DNA of 64,000 nucleotides from Poseidonibacter lekithochrous (GCF_013283835.1 NZ_CP054052.1:1364001-1428000), one strand, 5' to 3'. Positions 1 to 9,363 are shown, counted from the stretch's first letter. A program made the numbers and translations. The notes: generated by a model from the sequence alone, not told the origin.

Positions 1-276
1 GCCCACCAACATCAAGAGAAGTTTGATGGTTCAGGTTATCCTCAAGAGTTAAAGGGTGATGGAATTCATATTTATGGACGAATTACAGCTTTAGCTGATG
101 TATTTGATGCATTAGGTAGTGATAGAGTTTATAAAAAAGCATGGGAAGATGAAGAAATCTTTGATTATTTTAAAGCGCAAAGAGATAAACATTTTGATCC
201 AATTTTAGTAGATATCTTCTTTAAAAACTTAGATGAATTCCTAATTATTAGAGATAAATTCAAAGATACCTTATAA
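1..276 (+). CDS. HD-GYP domain protein, C-terminal fragment
   Basis: The window opens inside a reading frame of 91 codons before a TAA. The translation carries the end of an HD-GYP domain, the family of cyclic-di-GMP phosphodiesterases: a HHE-like start (HQHQEKFDGSGYP), then YGRITALADVFDAL and the end motif HFDP followed by a short tail. HD-GYP proteins hydrolyse c-di-GMP, so this is probably a signalling enzyme whose N-terminal sensor or receiver domain lies outside the window. Specific partners cannot be judged. The family call is firm from the GYP and ADVFDAL motifs. Confidence 0.85.
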   Translation, partial: AHQHQEKFDGSGYPQELKGDGIHIYGRITALADVFDALGSDRVYKKAWEDEEIFDYFKAQRDKHFDPILVDIFFKNLDEFLIIRDKFKDTL

Positions 277-354
277 TTGTAAAAAAATTTTTACTATTAT
301 TAAGAGGTATTTTATACAAGATATATTAATATTCCATTATAAATTAGCATATAG

Positions 355-369
355 ACCTAAGGTTTAGGT
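355..369. promoter_or_regulatory. Inverted repeat upstream of the transporter operon
   Basis: ACCTAA and TTAGGT form perfect 6-base arms around a 3-base spacer, 75 bases before the binding-protein start. Just upstream (341-352) is AAATTAGCATAT, which also forms the right part of the palindrome before fdhD. This could be an operator; no regulator is identified. Confidence 0.3.
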
Positions 370-444
370 TGGACATAAAGTATGATTTATCTACATTATT
401 AACTTTATTTCTTCATTATTGCTTCAAAAAATTTGAGGTTTTTT

Positions 445-1290
445 ATGAAAAAAATTCTTTTCACACTATTTGTACTTTCACAAGTACTGTTTTCACAAAC
501 ATTTACATTTACTGCAATTCCAGATCAAGATGAAACTAAATTAAAAGAGAGATTCTCTAAGTTAGCTGTTTATCTTACTAAAGAATTAGGTGTTGACGTT
601 AAGTTCGTTCCAGTTAAGTCATACTCTGCATCAGTTGCAGCATTTAGAAACAACCAAGTTCAATTAGCATGGTTTGGTGGATTTTCAGGTGTTAAAGCTA
701 GAAAATTAGTTAAAGACTCACAAGCAATTGCACAAGGTGTTGAAGATCCAAACTTCTACTCTTATATTATTGCTCATAAAAGTACAGGAATTAACAAAGC
801 AGAAAAATTATCTGATGCAGTAAAAGGTAAAACTTTTACATTTGGTTCAAAAGGTTCTACTTCTGGTAGATTAATGCCTGAGTATTATATTAGAGAAACT
901 TTTAATGCTTCTCCAAATGATGTATTTAAAAAAGTTGGTTTTTCAGGAAATCACTCTAAAACAATCTCTTTAGTTCAAAGTGGTGCTTATGAATTAGGTG
1001 CTGTTAACTATAAAGTATGGGATAGAGAATTAAAAGCTGGAAATATTGATACTTCTAAAGTAAAAGTTATTTACAGAACTCCTGATTACTATGATTACAA
1101 CTTTACAATTAGATCTGACGTTGATAAAAACTATGGTGCTGGATTTATTAAAAAAGTACAAAATGCTATCTTAAAACTTGAAGACAAAGAGATTTTAAAT
1201 GCTTTCCCAAGAGCTAAGTTTGTTGAAGCAAAAAACTCTGATTATGACAAAGTTTATGAAACTGCTAAAAAAATTGGATTAATTGACTAA
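445..1290 (+). CDS. Putative selenate (phosphonate-type) ABC transporter substrate-binding protein
   Basis: 281 residues with a signal peptide (MKKILFTLFVLSQVLFSQ) and a PhnD-type periplasmic binding fold. Clade-like motifs are TAIPDQDE near the mature start, AWFGGFSGVKA, FGSKGSTSGRLMPEYY and YYDYNFTIRSD; from memory these match the family named putative selenate ABC transporter periplasmic protein rather than true PhnD. The ligand is inferred, not shown. An upstream TTG at 433 is open, but GAGG at 435-438 sits six bases before ATG 445, so I use the ATG. It is the first gene of a three-gene operon with the ATPase starting on its last base. A selenium role fits the two selenoproteins in this window; phosphonate or phosphite transport is the alternative. 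Confidence 0.75.
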   Translation: MKKILFTLFVLSQVLFSQTFTFTAIPDQDETKLKERFSKLAVYLTKELGVDVKFVPVKSYSASVAAFRNNQVQLAWFGGFSGVKARKLVKDSQAIAQGVEDPNFYSYIIAHKSTGINKAEKLSDAVKGKTFTFGSKGSTSGRLMPEYYIRETFNASPNDVFKKVGFSGNHSKTISLVQSGAYELGAVNYKVWDRELKAGNIDTSKVKVIYRTPDYYDYNFTIRSDVDKNYGAGFIKKVQNAILKLEDKEILNAFPRAKFVEAKNSDYDKVYETAKKIGLID

Positions 1291-1949
1291 TGATTTTTAA
1301 TTTAGAAAATGAAACAATCTCATACGAGAACAATAAAGTTTTAGATTCTATTAACTTATCAATCAAGAAGGGCGAAAAAATTGCTCTTCTTGGGTCAAGT
1401 GGTAGTGGGAAATCTACATTACTTAAAAGATTATATGAATTAAAAAGCGAAGAGGTATCTTATTTACCTCAAGATTTAGGTTTAGTAAATAATCTTTCTT
1501 CATATCACAATATCTATACTTCTAAACTTCAAAATAATTCAACGATTTATAATTTAGTAAATCTAATAAAACCATTTAAAAAAGAGTTAAATGAAGTTAC
1601 AAAGATTTTAAAAGAGCTTGAAATAGATGATAAGCTTTTAACAAAGTCTTTTAACTTATCAGGTGGACAAAAACAAAGAGTTTCAATTGCAAAATCAATC
1701 TACTCAGGTAAAAATATACTTTTAGCAGATGAACCAATTTCTGCATTAGATGAGTATATTTGTAAAAAGTCTATTGATATTATGCATAATTCTTTTGATA
1801 CTATTATTTGTGCAATGCACAATGTAGATTTAGCACTAGAGTCTTTCTCTAGAGTTATTGGTATTAAAAATGGAGAAATATTACTTGATAAACAAACTTG
1901 TGACATTACTAAAGATGATGTGAGTAGGCTTTATTATGTTACTACTTAA
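1290..1949 (+). CDS. ABC transporter ATP-binding protein (PhnC-like)
   Basis: 219 residues. Walker A is GSSGSGKST near residue 36, the signature is LSGGQKQRVSIAKS, and Walker B is ILLADEPISALD, followed by an H-loop (AMHNVD). It powers uptake by the preceding binding protein and the following permease. It is somewhat shorter than typical PhnC (about 250 residues), with little beyond the core domain. Start and stop overlap both neighbours, which indicates translational coupling in one operon. Confidence 0.88.
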   Translation: MIFNLENETISYENNKVLDSINLSIKKGEKIALLGSSGSGKSTLLKRLYELKSEEVSYLPQDLGLVNNLSSYHNIYTSKLQNNSTIYNLVNLIKPFKKELNEVTKILKELEIDDKLLTKSFNLSGGQKQRVSIAKSIYSGKNILLADEPISALDEYICKKSIDIMHNSFDTIICAMHNVDLALESFSRVIGIKNGEILLDKQTCDITKDDVSRLYYVTT

Positions 1950-3432
1950 CAGTTCAAAAGAGTTAAATGTAAGTTTAATTTTTATTGCTGTTTTTATCTT
2001 CTCCTTGTTTTTTGCTGACTTAGAGATTTCTGCATATGAACCATTTTTAGAACTTAGTAAATTTGTAACTTCAATAAAAGATATCAACTTTTCATCTATT
2101 GATTTATTAATAGATGCGGCACTTCAAACTATTTATATTGCTACAATGGCAATAGTTTTTTCTGCTATTTTAGGTTTTATATTATCCTTTTATTTTAGTA
2201 ATATTATTGTTAGAACAATACTTGCTTATATTAGAGCAATTCATGAGATATTTTGGGCTTTAATATTTTTACAAGTATTTGGTCTAAGTACAGTTACCGC
2301 AATCCTTGCGATAGTTTTACCATATAGTGCAATTTTAGCAAAAGTATATGCTGAAATATTAGAAGAATATGACACTTTTGATAAGAGAACTGTATCAAGA
2401 GAAGCTTCAAGAGTTTCATTGTTTTTTTATACTAAATTACCAAATGCAATGCCACATATAATTTCATATACATTATACAGATTTGAATGTGCCATGAAAT
2501 CATCTGCAATTTTAGGATTTGTTGGTATTACAACTTTAGGTTATTATTTATCTTCATCTTTTAATGAAGGTTTATATAATGAAGTATGGCTAATGCTTAT
2601 CATTTTTTATATTCTAATTGCAAGTATTAAATTTTGGTTCAATAAGTTTACTATTTTGGTTTTATTTGTAGTTTCACTAATTCAAATGCCACTCTCTTTA
2701 AACTCTTTTTCTAGTGAGAATCTATCTAGATTTCTTTTTGAAGACATTGTTCCTAGTCCTATAAAAAATGACTATACAGTTATAGAAGGGTTAACTTGGT
2801 TTTATAAAATCTTCATTAATGAGATAGTTCCAGGTATTTTTAACACTATTGTTTTAACACAAGTTTCACTTGTTGCAACTGCTGTATTAGCATTAGTTTT
2901 ATTTCCTTTGATTTCATATAAATTTGTGGGTAAGTTTGGAAGGTTTTTCTCTCATATATTTTTAGTAGTTTTAAGATCAACTCCTGAGTATATTTTAGCT
3001 TTTTTATTTTTATCAATATTTGGTGCTTCGATGCTTCCTGCAGTTGTTGCTCTTATGCTTCATAATGGTGCTATTATTGCTTTTATTATTGGTAAGCAAT
3101 CAAATGAGATTGATTATGTTTTAGATAAATCAACACACCTTAATTTATATACTTATGAAGTATTACCAAAACTATATAACTCTTTCTTAGCATTTCTTTT
3201 TTACAGATGGGAAGTAATTATGAGAGAATCAGCAATCTTAGGTATGTTAGGTGTTGCTACACTTGGGTTCTATATTGACTCAGCTATTGCTGATATTAGG
3301 CTTGATAAAGTTGTTATTTTGTTGTTTTTTACTGCTTTATTAAATATTACAATAGATTTAATCTCAAAAAAAGTAAGAGATTACCTAAAAACCGATGCTT
3401 CTATCACTACATGTGGGTGTGAATTAAAATAA
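1936..3432 (+). CDS. Fused double permease of PhnE-type ABC transporter
   Basis: 498 residues forming two tandem PhnE-like permease halves (about residues 1-245 and 285-498). Each half carries an EAA-type coupling loop: one with KLPNAMPHIISYTLYRFE then SSAILGFVG, the other with VLPKLYNSFLAFLFYRWE then ESAILGMLG. Ordinary PhnE is about 260 residues and dimerises, so this gene supplies both halves of the membrane pore in one chain. It overlaps the ATPase gene by 14 bases and ends the operon. The C-terminus ends in CGCELK; the paired cysteines are noted without a function. Confidence 0.87.
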   Translation: MLLLNSSKELNVSLIFIAVFIFSLFFADLEISAYEPFLELSKFVTSIKDINFSSIDLLIDAALQTIYIATMAIVFSAILGFILSFYFSNIIVRTILAYIRAIHEIFWALIFLQVFGLSTVTAILAIVLPYSAILAKVYAEILEEYDTFDKRTVSREASRVSLFFYTKLPNAMPHIISYTLYRFECAMKSSAILGFVGITTLGYYLSSSFNEGLYNEVWLMLIIFYILIASIKFWFNKFTILVLFVVSLIQMPLSLNSFSSENLSRFLFEDIVPSPIKNDYTVIEGLTWFYKIFINEIVPGIFNTIVLTQVSLVATAVLALVLFPLISYKFVGKFGRFFSHIFLVVLRSTPEYILAFLFLSIFGASMLPAVVALMLHNGAIIAFIIGKQSNEIDYVLDKSTHLNLYTYEVLPKLYNSFLAFLFYRWEVIMRESAILGMLGVATLGFYIDSAIADIRLDKVVILLFFTALLNITIDLISKKVRDYLKTDASITTCGCELK

Positions 3433-3439
3433 AAAATTG

Positions 3440-3445
3440 TATAAT
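3440..3445 (+). promoter_or_regulatory. Probable extended -10 box (TGTATAAT)
   Basis: TATAAT preceded by TG lies just after the transporter operon and 41 bases before the TTG start at 3486. No -35 box is evident, as is usual for sigma-70 promoters in this phylum. Confidence 0.5.
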
Positions 3446-3485
3446 TCATATAAATTAGGTAGGTTCCAAGCAAAGGGATAATAAA

Positions 3486-5690
3486 TTGATCAAAATAGTT
3501 ACTAGTACATTATTTTTATCTTCTATATTAATGACTGCAAACGCAGCTAATAATTACACTTATGTATTTACTAGCACGTCAAATATAGATAATGCAAAAT
3601 CATTTATTAATACACACCTACAACACAATACTCAAGATATTTATATTATAAAACACAAAGATCGATATAGAGTTTCTTATGGAGCTTTTGATAATAGATC
3701 TGAAGCTAAGTATTTCAAACGAAATCTTCCTTTTAAAATAAAAAAACTTGATAAATTTTTAGTAAAAAATACTTTTGATTTAACTAGTGAGTCTTCTAAA
3801 ATTATTGAAGTTATTAAGAGTAAAAATCCTGTAATAATAAAAAAAGAGAAAAAAGTAGAGTACAAGAAGAAAGTTGTAAAAGCAAAAAGCATCTCTTCTT
3901 CTATGAATAATTACTCTTTTGTATTTTTTAATACAAGCAAAATATCAAATGGTAAAAAGTTTGTAAAAAACTTTATGAGCAAAGCAAATGAAGATATATA
4001 TTTTGTAAAACACAAAAACAATTATAGAGTATCTTATGGAGCTTTTTCATCTAAAAAAGAAGCTTTAGCTTTTGAGAGAACTCTTCCTAAGCATATTAAA
4101 AAATTAGATAAGTTTCTTGTAAAAAATAGTTTTGATTTACCAAGTAATGATACAAAAGTTGCTTATGTAATTAGAGTAAAACCAAAAGCAACAGTTCAAA
4201 GTAATGAACCAGAGTTTGAAACAAGAATAGTACAAAGTACTAATATTCTTAAAGAACCTATAATTAAAAAACCTGTTGTAAAAGAAAAAGTAGTAAAAAA
4301 AACTGTAGTAGTTAAATCTAAAAAGCCTGTATTAGTTAAAAATAAAAAAGCACCTGTAAAAGTAAAAAAAGTTAAACCAGTTTTTTCTGCTCAATCAAAA
4401 AAGATTCCAACAATTACAAAAAGAGAAGTTGTAAAAGCACCAGCAAAAAAAGTTGCTAAGAAGGTAATTGTAAAACCAAAGTTAATTAAAAAACCTGTAA
4501 GTAAACCAGTAAAAAAAGTAGTTAAAAAAACTATTAAAAAAGCTATCACACCAATAAAAATAGATAATAGATTTAAGAATTATACTTATGTATTCTCAAG
4601 TATGAGTAATCTTAAAAATGCTAAAGCTTTTGCTTCTAGACATCTAAAAGATCATAAGGAAAATATCTATATAGTTAAACACAATAAAAGATATAGAGTA
4701 TCTTATGGTGCTTTTGCTAATAGAAAAGAAGCATATGCATTCAAAAAATCCTTACCTTTAAATATTAAAAAGATGGATAACTTTTTAGTAAAAAATGGTT
4801 TTGATTTAAATAAAGATAAAAAGAATGTTATTGAAATCATTAGAACAAAAGAAGAGCAAGAACTAATGAAAAGAATACTTCTTGAGCAAAAGAAGAAGAG
4901 TGTTTTATTAGCAAAAAAAGATGATAAAAAAACTATTAAAACTGTAAAACCAGTAAAAGCAATAGAGACAAAAGAGAAGAAAAAAGAAGATAAAAAACCT
5001 AAAAAGAAAAGCACAAAAGAAGAAAAAGCAGTATTAACAAGAGAAAACAAATCAAAGATTACTTTTGGAATGGATTCTAAAGTAGCTGCATTAGATGTGG
5101 ATAATGATTTTGTATATGGGCAAGGTGGAACAAACTTCTCATTAAAAAGCAAAAGTACTACTTTGATTCCTAAAGTATTCTTAAATTATGGAGAACATAC
5201 TATTTTAGCTTCATATTTAGGAATGGAGGCTGATGGTTCAAGTACTTTAGCTTCAGATTTAACTTTTGGTGGTACAACTTTTAGTGCAGGTGATAGCATA
5301 AGTTCATCTTACAAAACAGATTGGTTTACTACAGGTTATAGATATAAATACAAAGATATGAATCTTGGTGTTGATATCCATGATTATTCAAATAAGTTTA
5401 ATATTAATGGCTCTGAAGTTACTAGAGACTTTTTATTCCCAGCATTAGCTATAGATATGAAAAAGAACTTCAAGAAGAAGTATAATGTTTTATATGGTGC
5501 TAGTATTGGTCTTAACTCTGAGATGTCTTATTATGATTATTATCTAGGTTTTGGAATAAAGGATTTAATCTTACCAACATCTAATTTATCTATAGGATAT
5601 AAAAGCCAAAACTTTGATATAAATGATAATACTTATGATGGAAAAACTTCTTATAATAGTGGTTATTTTAACTTCAAAAAAGAGTTCTAA
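3486..5690 (+). CDS. Triple SPOR-like repeat outer-membrane protein
   Basis: 734 residues. A signal peptide (about 1-20, ending TANA) is followed by three copies of a roughly 77-residue unit at about 23-98, 142-218 and 366-442. Each copy begins NY(T/S)(Y/F)VF, contains YRVSYGAF, and ends KFLVKN.FDL (NFLVKN in the third); RVSYGAF resembles the SPOR-domain motif, which binds denuded peptidoglycan. Lys/Val/Pro-rich linkers separate them, the longest about 140 residues. From about 545 to the end the sequence alternates in the manner of a beta-barrel and ends in Phe, as outer-membrane proteins do. I infer a protein bridging peptidoglycan and outer membrane. The start is TTG, eight bases after AAGGG. 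No named family is recognised for the full architecture. Confidence 0.7.
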   Translation: MIKIVTSTLFLSSILMTANAANNYTYVFTSTSNIDNAKSFINTHLQHNTQDIYIIKHKDRYRVSYGAFDNRSEAKYFKRNLPFKIKKLDKFLVKNTFDLTSESSKIIEVIKSKNPVIIKKEKKVEYKKKVVKAKSISSSMNNYSFVFFNTSKISNGKKFVKNFMSKANEDIYFVKHKNNYRVSYGAFSSKKEALAFERTLPKHIKKLDKFLVKNSFDLPSNDTKVAYVIRVKPKATVQSNEPEFETRIVQSTNILKEPIIKKPVVKEKVVKKTVVVKSKKPVLVKNKKAPVKVKKVKPVFSAQSKKIPTITKREVVKAPAKKVAKKVIVKPKLIKKPVSKPVKKVVKKTIKKAITPIKIDNRFKNYTYVFSSMSNLKNAKAFASRHLKDHKENIYIVKHNKRYRVSYGAFANRKEAYAFKKSLPLNIKKMDNFLVKNGFDLNKDKKNVIEIIRTKEEQELMKRILLEQKKKSVLLAKKDDKKTIKTVKPVKAIETKEKKKEDKKPKKKSTKEEKAVLTRENKSKITFGMDSKVAALDVDNDFVYGQGGTNFSLKSKSTTLIPKVFLNYGEHTILASYLGMEADGSSTLASDLTFGGTTFSAGDSISSSYKTDWFTTGYRYKYKDMNLGVDIHDYSNKFNINGSEVTRDFLFPALAIDMKKNFKKKYNVLYGASIGLNSEMSYYDYYLGFGIKDLILPTSNLSIGYKSQNFDINDNTYDGKTSYNSGYFNFKKEF

Positions 5691-5716
5691 ATATAAAATT
5701 AGAATAAAATCTTAAA

Positions 5717-5736
5717 AAGTAAAGTATATTTTACTT
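5717..5736. promoter_or_regulatory. Inverted repeat upstream of a response regulator
   Basis: AAGTAAA and TTTACTT are perfect 7-base arms with a 6-base spacer, about 55 bases before the response-regulator start. It is a candidate operator, possibly autoregulatory. It has no U-run and is a poor terminator. Confidence 0.3.
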
Positions 5737-5790
5737 ATTTAATAATAATATTAGGTATAATTTAATAAAAATAACTTTATGGAATCCCTC

Positions 5791-6444
5791 ATGTCACTTG
5801 CGAATATCTTAATTATTGAAGATGAAACTATTTTGTCTTTACATATTGAAAAAGTTTTAAAAAAATTAAAAGTAAATATTGTTGGGGTTGCTAGAAATTC
5901 AAAAGATGCTTTAGCATTATCCGAGAAAAATAAAATTGATATAATTATTTCAGATATTAATATTGACGGGGATTTAGATGGAATTGAAACATCTAAAATA
6001 ATTCAATATCAACATGGTAGTCAAATAATCTTTCTTACTGGTTTCCAAGATGAGGAGACTACAACAAGAGCTTCTGAAGTAGAATTCATAGGGTATTTAC
6101 TTAAACCTTTTAGAGAAGATCAATTAATTGTTTTAATTAATATAATCATTCAAAAGTATCACTTTAATAATGATGATAAACTTATTAAAATTAATGAGTA
6201 TCATGATTACAATAAAAGCAAAGGGCTTTTATATCTAAATGAAAAAGAGTTGTATTTATCAAGAGTTGAAAATACTTTGTTTAGAACATTATTTGCGTCA
6301 ATAAATATGCCAGTGTCTTATGGTGATTTTGATTTTGAAGAGAGTAGAAGAAAAACTATAACTTCTAGTTTAAATACAAAACTAAAAGGTTTAGTTGTTC
6401 GAGATTTAAAAGAAGATGATTCACTTCTTCTAACATTTAAATAG
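5791..6444 (+). CDS. Response regulator with C-terminal DNA-binding-like domain
   Basis: 217 residues. The receiver domain (about 1-120) has the acidic pair ED at 10-11, phospho-acceptor D55 (IIISDINIDG), T83 in LTGF and K105 in LLKPF. The last 85 residues look like a degenerate OmpR-type winged helix (a strand-rich start, then NTKLKGLVVRDLKEDDSLLLTF). ATG 5779 is also open, but GGA at 5781-5783 places the ribosome site before ATG 5791. No kinase is adjacent on this strand. It converges with the phosphatase gene, overlapping its end by eight bases. Confidence 0.82.
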   Translation: MSLANILIIEDETILSLHIEKVLKKLKVNIVGVARNSKDALALSEKNKIDIIISDINIDGDLDGIETSKIIQYQHGSQIIFLTGFQDEETTTRASEVEFIGYLLKPFREDQLIVLINIIIQKYHFNNDDKLIKINEYHDYNKSKGLLYLNEKELYLSRVENTLFRTLFASINMPVSYGDFDFEESRRKTITSSLNTKLKGLVVRDLKEDDSLLLTFK

Positions 6445-7117
6445 TTATATCTTTTTTATTTAAAACAACTTGTGTAACTTTTAAATTACCTAAGTTTAAA
6501 GCTGTTAATTTATTCCCATAAACACAACCTGTATCAATACATAAATAGTTTTCCGATTTTACTATTTCATCGCTATTTTCATGACCATAGATATTTAATA
6601 AATCATAATCTTTCCAATTCTCTTCCCAATCCCATAGCCATTCTTCTTCATCACTAACTCTATTTACCATCATTGCATGGGATTTTTCTTTATCATCTCT
6701 TCTTTTGTAATAAGGCATACAAAAAGCATGTGTAATAAAGTATTTTTCTATTTGAATATATTGAGGTAAAGTTTTTAACCAAGAGATATGCTCTTCAATG
6801 ATTAAATTATCACCTTTATAGTTTGCTATAGTTTCTCTTCCACCCATATACTCTTTTATATTCCATCTAACTTTTGCGCCATTTAGACACTCTTTTAGAT
6901 GTTCAATCATATAAAAGTCATGATTACCTAAGATACAAGTATGATTGTTTGATTTTACGTACTCTATAACTTCTTTTGAGTATAAACCTCTATCACATAA
7001 ATCACCTACAAAAATAAGTTTAGCATCTGAGGGAAGTTTTTTGATTAAGTCAAGAAGTGAGAAGTAACACCCATGAATATCACTAATTACATAGGTGTTT
7101 TCTAATGTGTCATTCAT
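6437..7117 (-). CDS. Calcineurin-type metallophosphoesterase (Ser/Thr phosphatase family)
   Basis: 226 residues. The three metal-binding motifs are DIHG (13-16), GDLCDRG (38-44) and GNHD (64-67), with later TH (ITHAF) and GH (YGHEN) histidines, so the active site looks complete. The family covers protein phosphatases (PrpA/PrpB-like) and ApaH-like Np4A hydrolases; the length and GDLCDRG fit the small PrpA-type enzymes. The true substrate cannot be told. It lies one base downstream of a response-regulator gene and may share its transcript. Confidence 0.85.
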   Translation of the reverse strand: MNDTLENTYVISDIHGCYFSLLDLIKKLPSDAKLIFVGDLCDRGLYSKEVIEYVKSNNHTCILGNHDFYMIEHLKECLNGAKVRWNIKEYMGGRETIANYKGDNLIIEEHISWLKTLPQYIQIEKYFITHAFCMPYYKRRDDKEKSHAMMVNRVSDEEEWLWDWEENWKDYDLLNIYGHENSDEIVKSENYLCIDTGCVYGNKLTALNLGNLKVTQVVLNKKDITI

Positions 7118-7118
7118 A

Positions 7119-7781
7119 TTATAAATTATCTAAAGCTGCTTCATTAAACCTATAAGTTTTATGTTGTACTTTAACAAGAATATTTTTTTCTGCAAGTTCT
7201 TTAAATAACTTGATAAGTGTTGGTTTTGATATAGAAATTTCTTCCATAATATCACTATACGAAGCTGTAAATTGGTTTTCATTATTTAGGTTATTGATTA
7301 TAAACTTGATAATATCTACTTGTTTACTATCTGTAATAGCTGAAATAGTTTTGATTACATTAATATTTCTTTGAATCTCTTTTTGTTGTACTATTGGAAG
7401 TAATACATCATGAAGTGTATTCAATAACTCTTTGATATTAATAGGTTTTACTATGTAGTTTTCAACCTTTAGTTTAATAGCTTCAAGTAAATATTTTGTA
7501 TCAGTATGTGCAGTTGTAAGAATAGTAGGAAGGTTAATATTCTTCTCTTTAATATGTTTTAGAAAGTCAATACCATTTTCATTTTCTAATAATATATCTG
7601 AAATGATAATATCAACTTTTTTATTTATTAATATATCTAGTGCTTCTTTAGAAGTTTTAACAGCATAAATATTATTTACAAAATCTTCTAATACATCTTG
7701 CGTATGTTTTAATAAATTTACATCATCTTCTAAATATAAGATATTAAATTGTTGTAAGATATTCAAATCTTTATTTTGCAT
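7119..7781 (-). CDS. Response regulator with winged-helix output domain
   Basis: 220 residues. The receiver has D62 (IIISDILLE) and K112 (YIVKPIN); the C-terminal 90 residues form a helix-turn-helix (ISISKPTLIKLFKELAEKN) with a small wing. ATG 7781 is preferred over TTG 7784 because an AAGG lies at proper spacing. It overlaps the end of the histidine kinase gene by 11 bases, so the two form a two-component pair. The periplasmic-binding-protein gene upstream probably feeds the sensor. Confidence 0.85.
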   Translation of the reverse strand: MQNKDLNILQQFNILYLEDDVNLLKHTQDVLEDFVNNIYAVKTSKEALDILINKKVDIIISDILLENENGIDFLKHIKEKNINLPTILTTAHTDTKYLLEAIKLKVENYIVKPINIKELLNTLHDVLLPIVQQKEIQRNINVIKTISAITDSKQVDIIKFIINNLNNENQFTASYSDIMEEISISKPTLIKLFKELAEKNILVKVQHKTYRFNEAALDNL

Positions 7782-9363
7782 CAATAACCTTTTTGTTTGA
7801 AGTTGGGATCTTTATTGTAAATAGTGAACAATTATAGTTTATATCATCTTCTTTAATCTTATGTACAATATTCTTATAAGAAATAGAACCATTCATATGT
7901 TTTTCTACAATCTGTTTAGACATATAAAGACCAATACCAGTACCTGCACTTTTATACTTAGTAGTATAATAAGGTTCAAATATCTTAGGAACAATATCTT
8001 CTTGTATTCCACCACCATTATCAATCAAGTTAACAACAGCTTTATCTTTATATTTATTTACAATTATTTTGATAATTCTATCATCTTTATTAGAAGTACT
8101 ACATAAAGCATCTTTTGAATTAGAAATAATATTTAAAAATACATGAGATAACTCATTATAATAGGTATTTAAAGGTACATTATCTTTGATTTCTAGTTTT
8201 ACAGTAATATTTTCTTTTTCAAGTAAGTATTTTGATAACTCAACTGAGTGATCAATACACTCTTTAATATTAAATTCACTTTTTGATTTATCCGGGCTAA
8301 AGAAGTTTTTAAAATCATCTAAAGTCATAGACATATTATTTGCAAGAAGTAGGGCATCATGTACTTTCTCATCTACAAACTTTTCTGTAAGTTTTCCATG
8401 TAACATCTTTGTCTGGAAACTTTGAATAATCATAGTAATAGAACCCAAGGGTTGTCTCCACTGATGGGCAATATTATTAAGCATCTCTCCAAGACTTGCA
8501 AGTCTTGCTTGTTGAAACATGATAATGTCTTTTTTTCTATTCATTGATACTTCTTTTGAAATTTTCACTTCAAGATAAGCATTTAGCTCTGTGAGCTCTT
8601 TTGTTTTTTCTTCTACCTTTTGTTCTAATGAATTATGTAGTTTTCTAAAGTTATTTATAATAAATACAGATAAAACAATTGAGAATAAAAACACTAAAAC
8701 AATAGAGATAATTGAAAAAATCATTATAGTATTAAATACTTTTTGGGTATTTCTTTTTTCATTAATAGCTAGTGATAAATCATAATTAATCAAACTAGTA
8801 ATATAAATAGAAATTGCATTAATTTCTAGATTTAAAGTAGAGAAATCATTTTGTTTTTTCTGTTTTATTACATGGTTTAGTTCTTCTTTAATTTTATAAA
8901 GTTTTTTATCAATATTATTAATGATACTTTTTTTAAGAATATCATTTTCAAAATAATTCTCTTGAGTAATCAAAAACTTTTTTATAAAAGCACTAATATA
9001 AAAAGTAGACTCATCAAATAAAATCTCTTTCTTATAAGAGTTCCAGTTTTTATTTATTAGTTGTTGTGCTAATAATAAAACTTCCACAGCTTGATTCATA
9101 TTGATTTCATTGTTATGCACATCTGTTAATGTATCTTGAATATTTACATTATATGTATCTTTTATATGTTCAAGTTTTATTAGACTTTTTGTTCTTTTAT
9201 CAAACAGTACATCAAAATCCTGTTTGATTGTAAATGTTGAGATTTGAGATAATACAACAATACACAACATTCCACCTGTGATAATAAATACAAGGAAAGA
9301 TGTTTTATATTTAAAACTTAAATTATCAAAATATGAAATGACACTTTTTATTTTTTCTTTCAT
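7771..9363 (-). CDS. Membrane sensor histidine kinase
   Basis: 530 residues. Transmembrane segments at about 21-40 and 213-236 enclose a helical periplasmic domain. A coiled coil (about 243-275) leads to the H-box LGEMLNNIAHQWRQPLGSI with H300, then N-box (FLNIISNSKDAL), G1 (DNGGG), F-box (FEPYYTTKY) and G2 (GTGIGLYMSK). This is the HWRQP-type kinase family common in Campylobacterota. Its gene starts inside the stop of the binding-protein gene (ATGA overlap) and overlaps the regulator, so all three are translationally coupled. Confidence 0.9.
   Translation of the reverse strand: MKEKIKSVISYFDNLSFKYKTSFLVFIITGGMLCIVVLSQISTFTIKQDFDVLFDKRTKSLIKLEHIKDTYNVNIQDTLTDVHNNEINMNQAVEVLLLAQQLINKNWNSYKKEILFDESTFYISAFIKKFLITQENYFENDILKKSIINNIDKKLYKIKEELNHVIKQKKQNDFSTLNLEINAISIYITSLINYDLSLAINEKRNTQKVFNTIMIFSIISIVLVFLFSIVLSVFIINNFRKLHNSLEQKVEEKTKELTELNAYLEVKISKEVSMNRKKDIIMFQQARLASLGEMLNNIAHQWRQPLGSITMIIQSFQTKMLHGKLTEKFVDEKVHDALLLANNMSMTLDDFKNFFSPDKSKSEFNIKECIDHSVELSKYLLEKENITVKLEIKDNVPLNTYYNELSHVFLNIISNSKDALCSTSNKDDRIIKIIVNKYKDKAVVNLIDNGGGIQEDIVPKIFEPYYTTKYKSAGTGIGLYMSKQIVEKHMNGSISYKNIVHKIKEDDINYNCSLFTIKIPTSNKKVIDAK

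Noticed and set aside
4703-5152. 149-residue minus-strand frame inside the SPOR-repeat gene
   Set aside because: Mirror of the Lys-rich linker; hydrophobic low-complexity product with no ribosome site.
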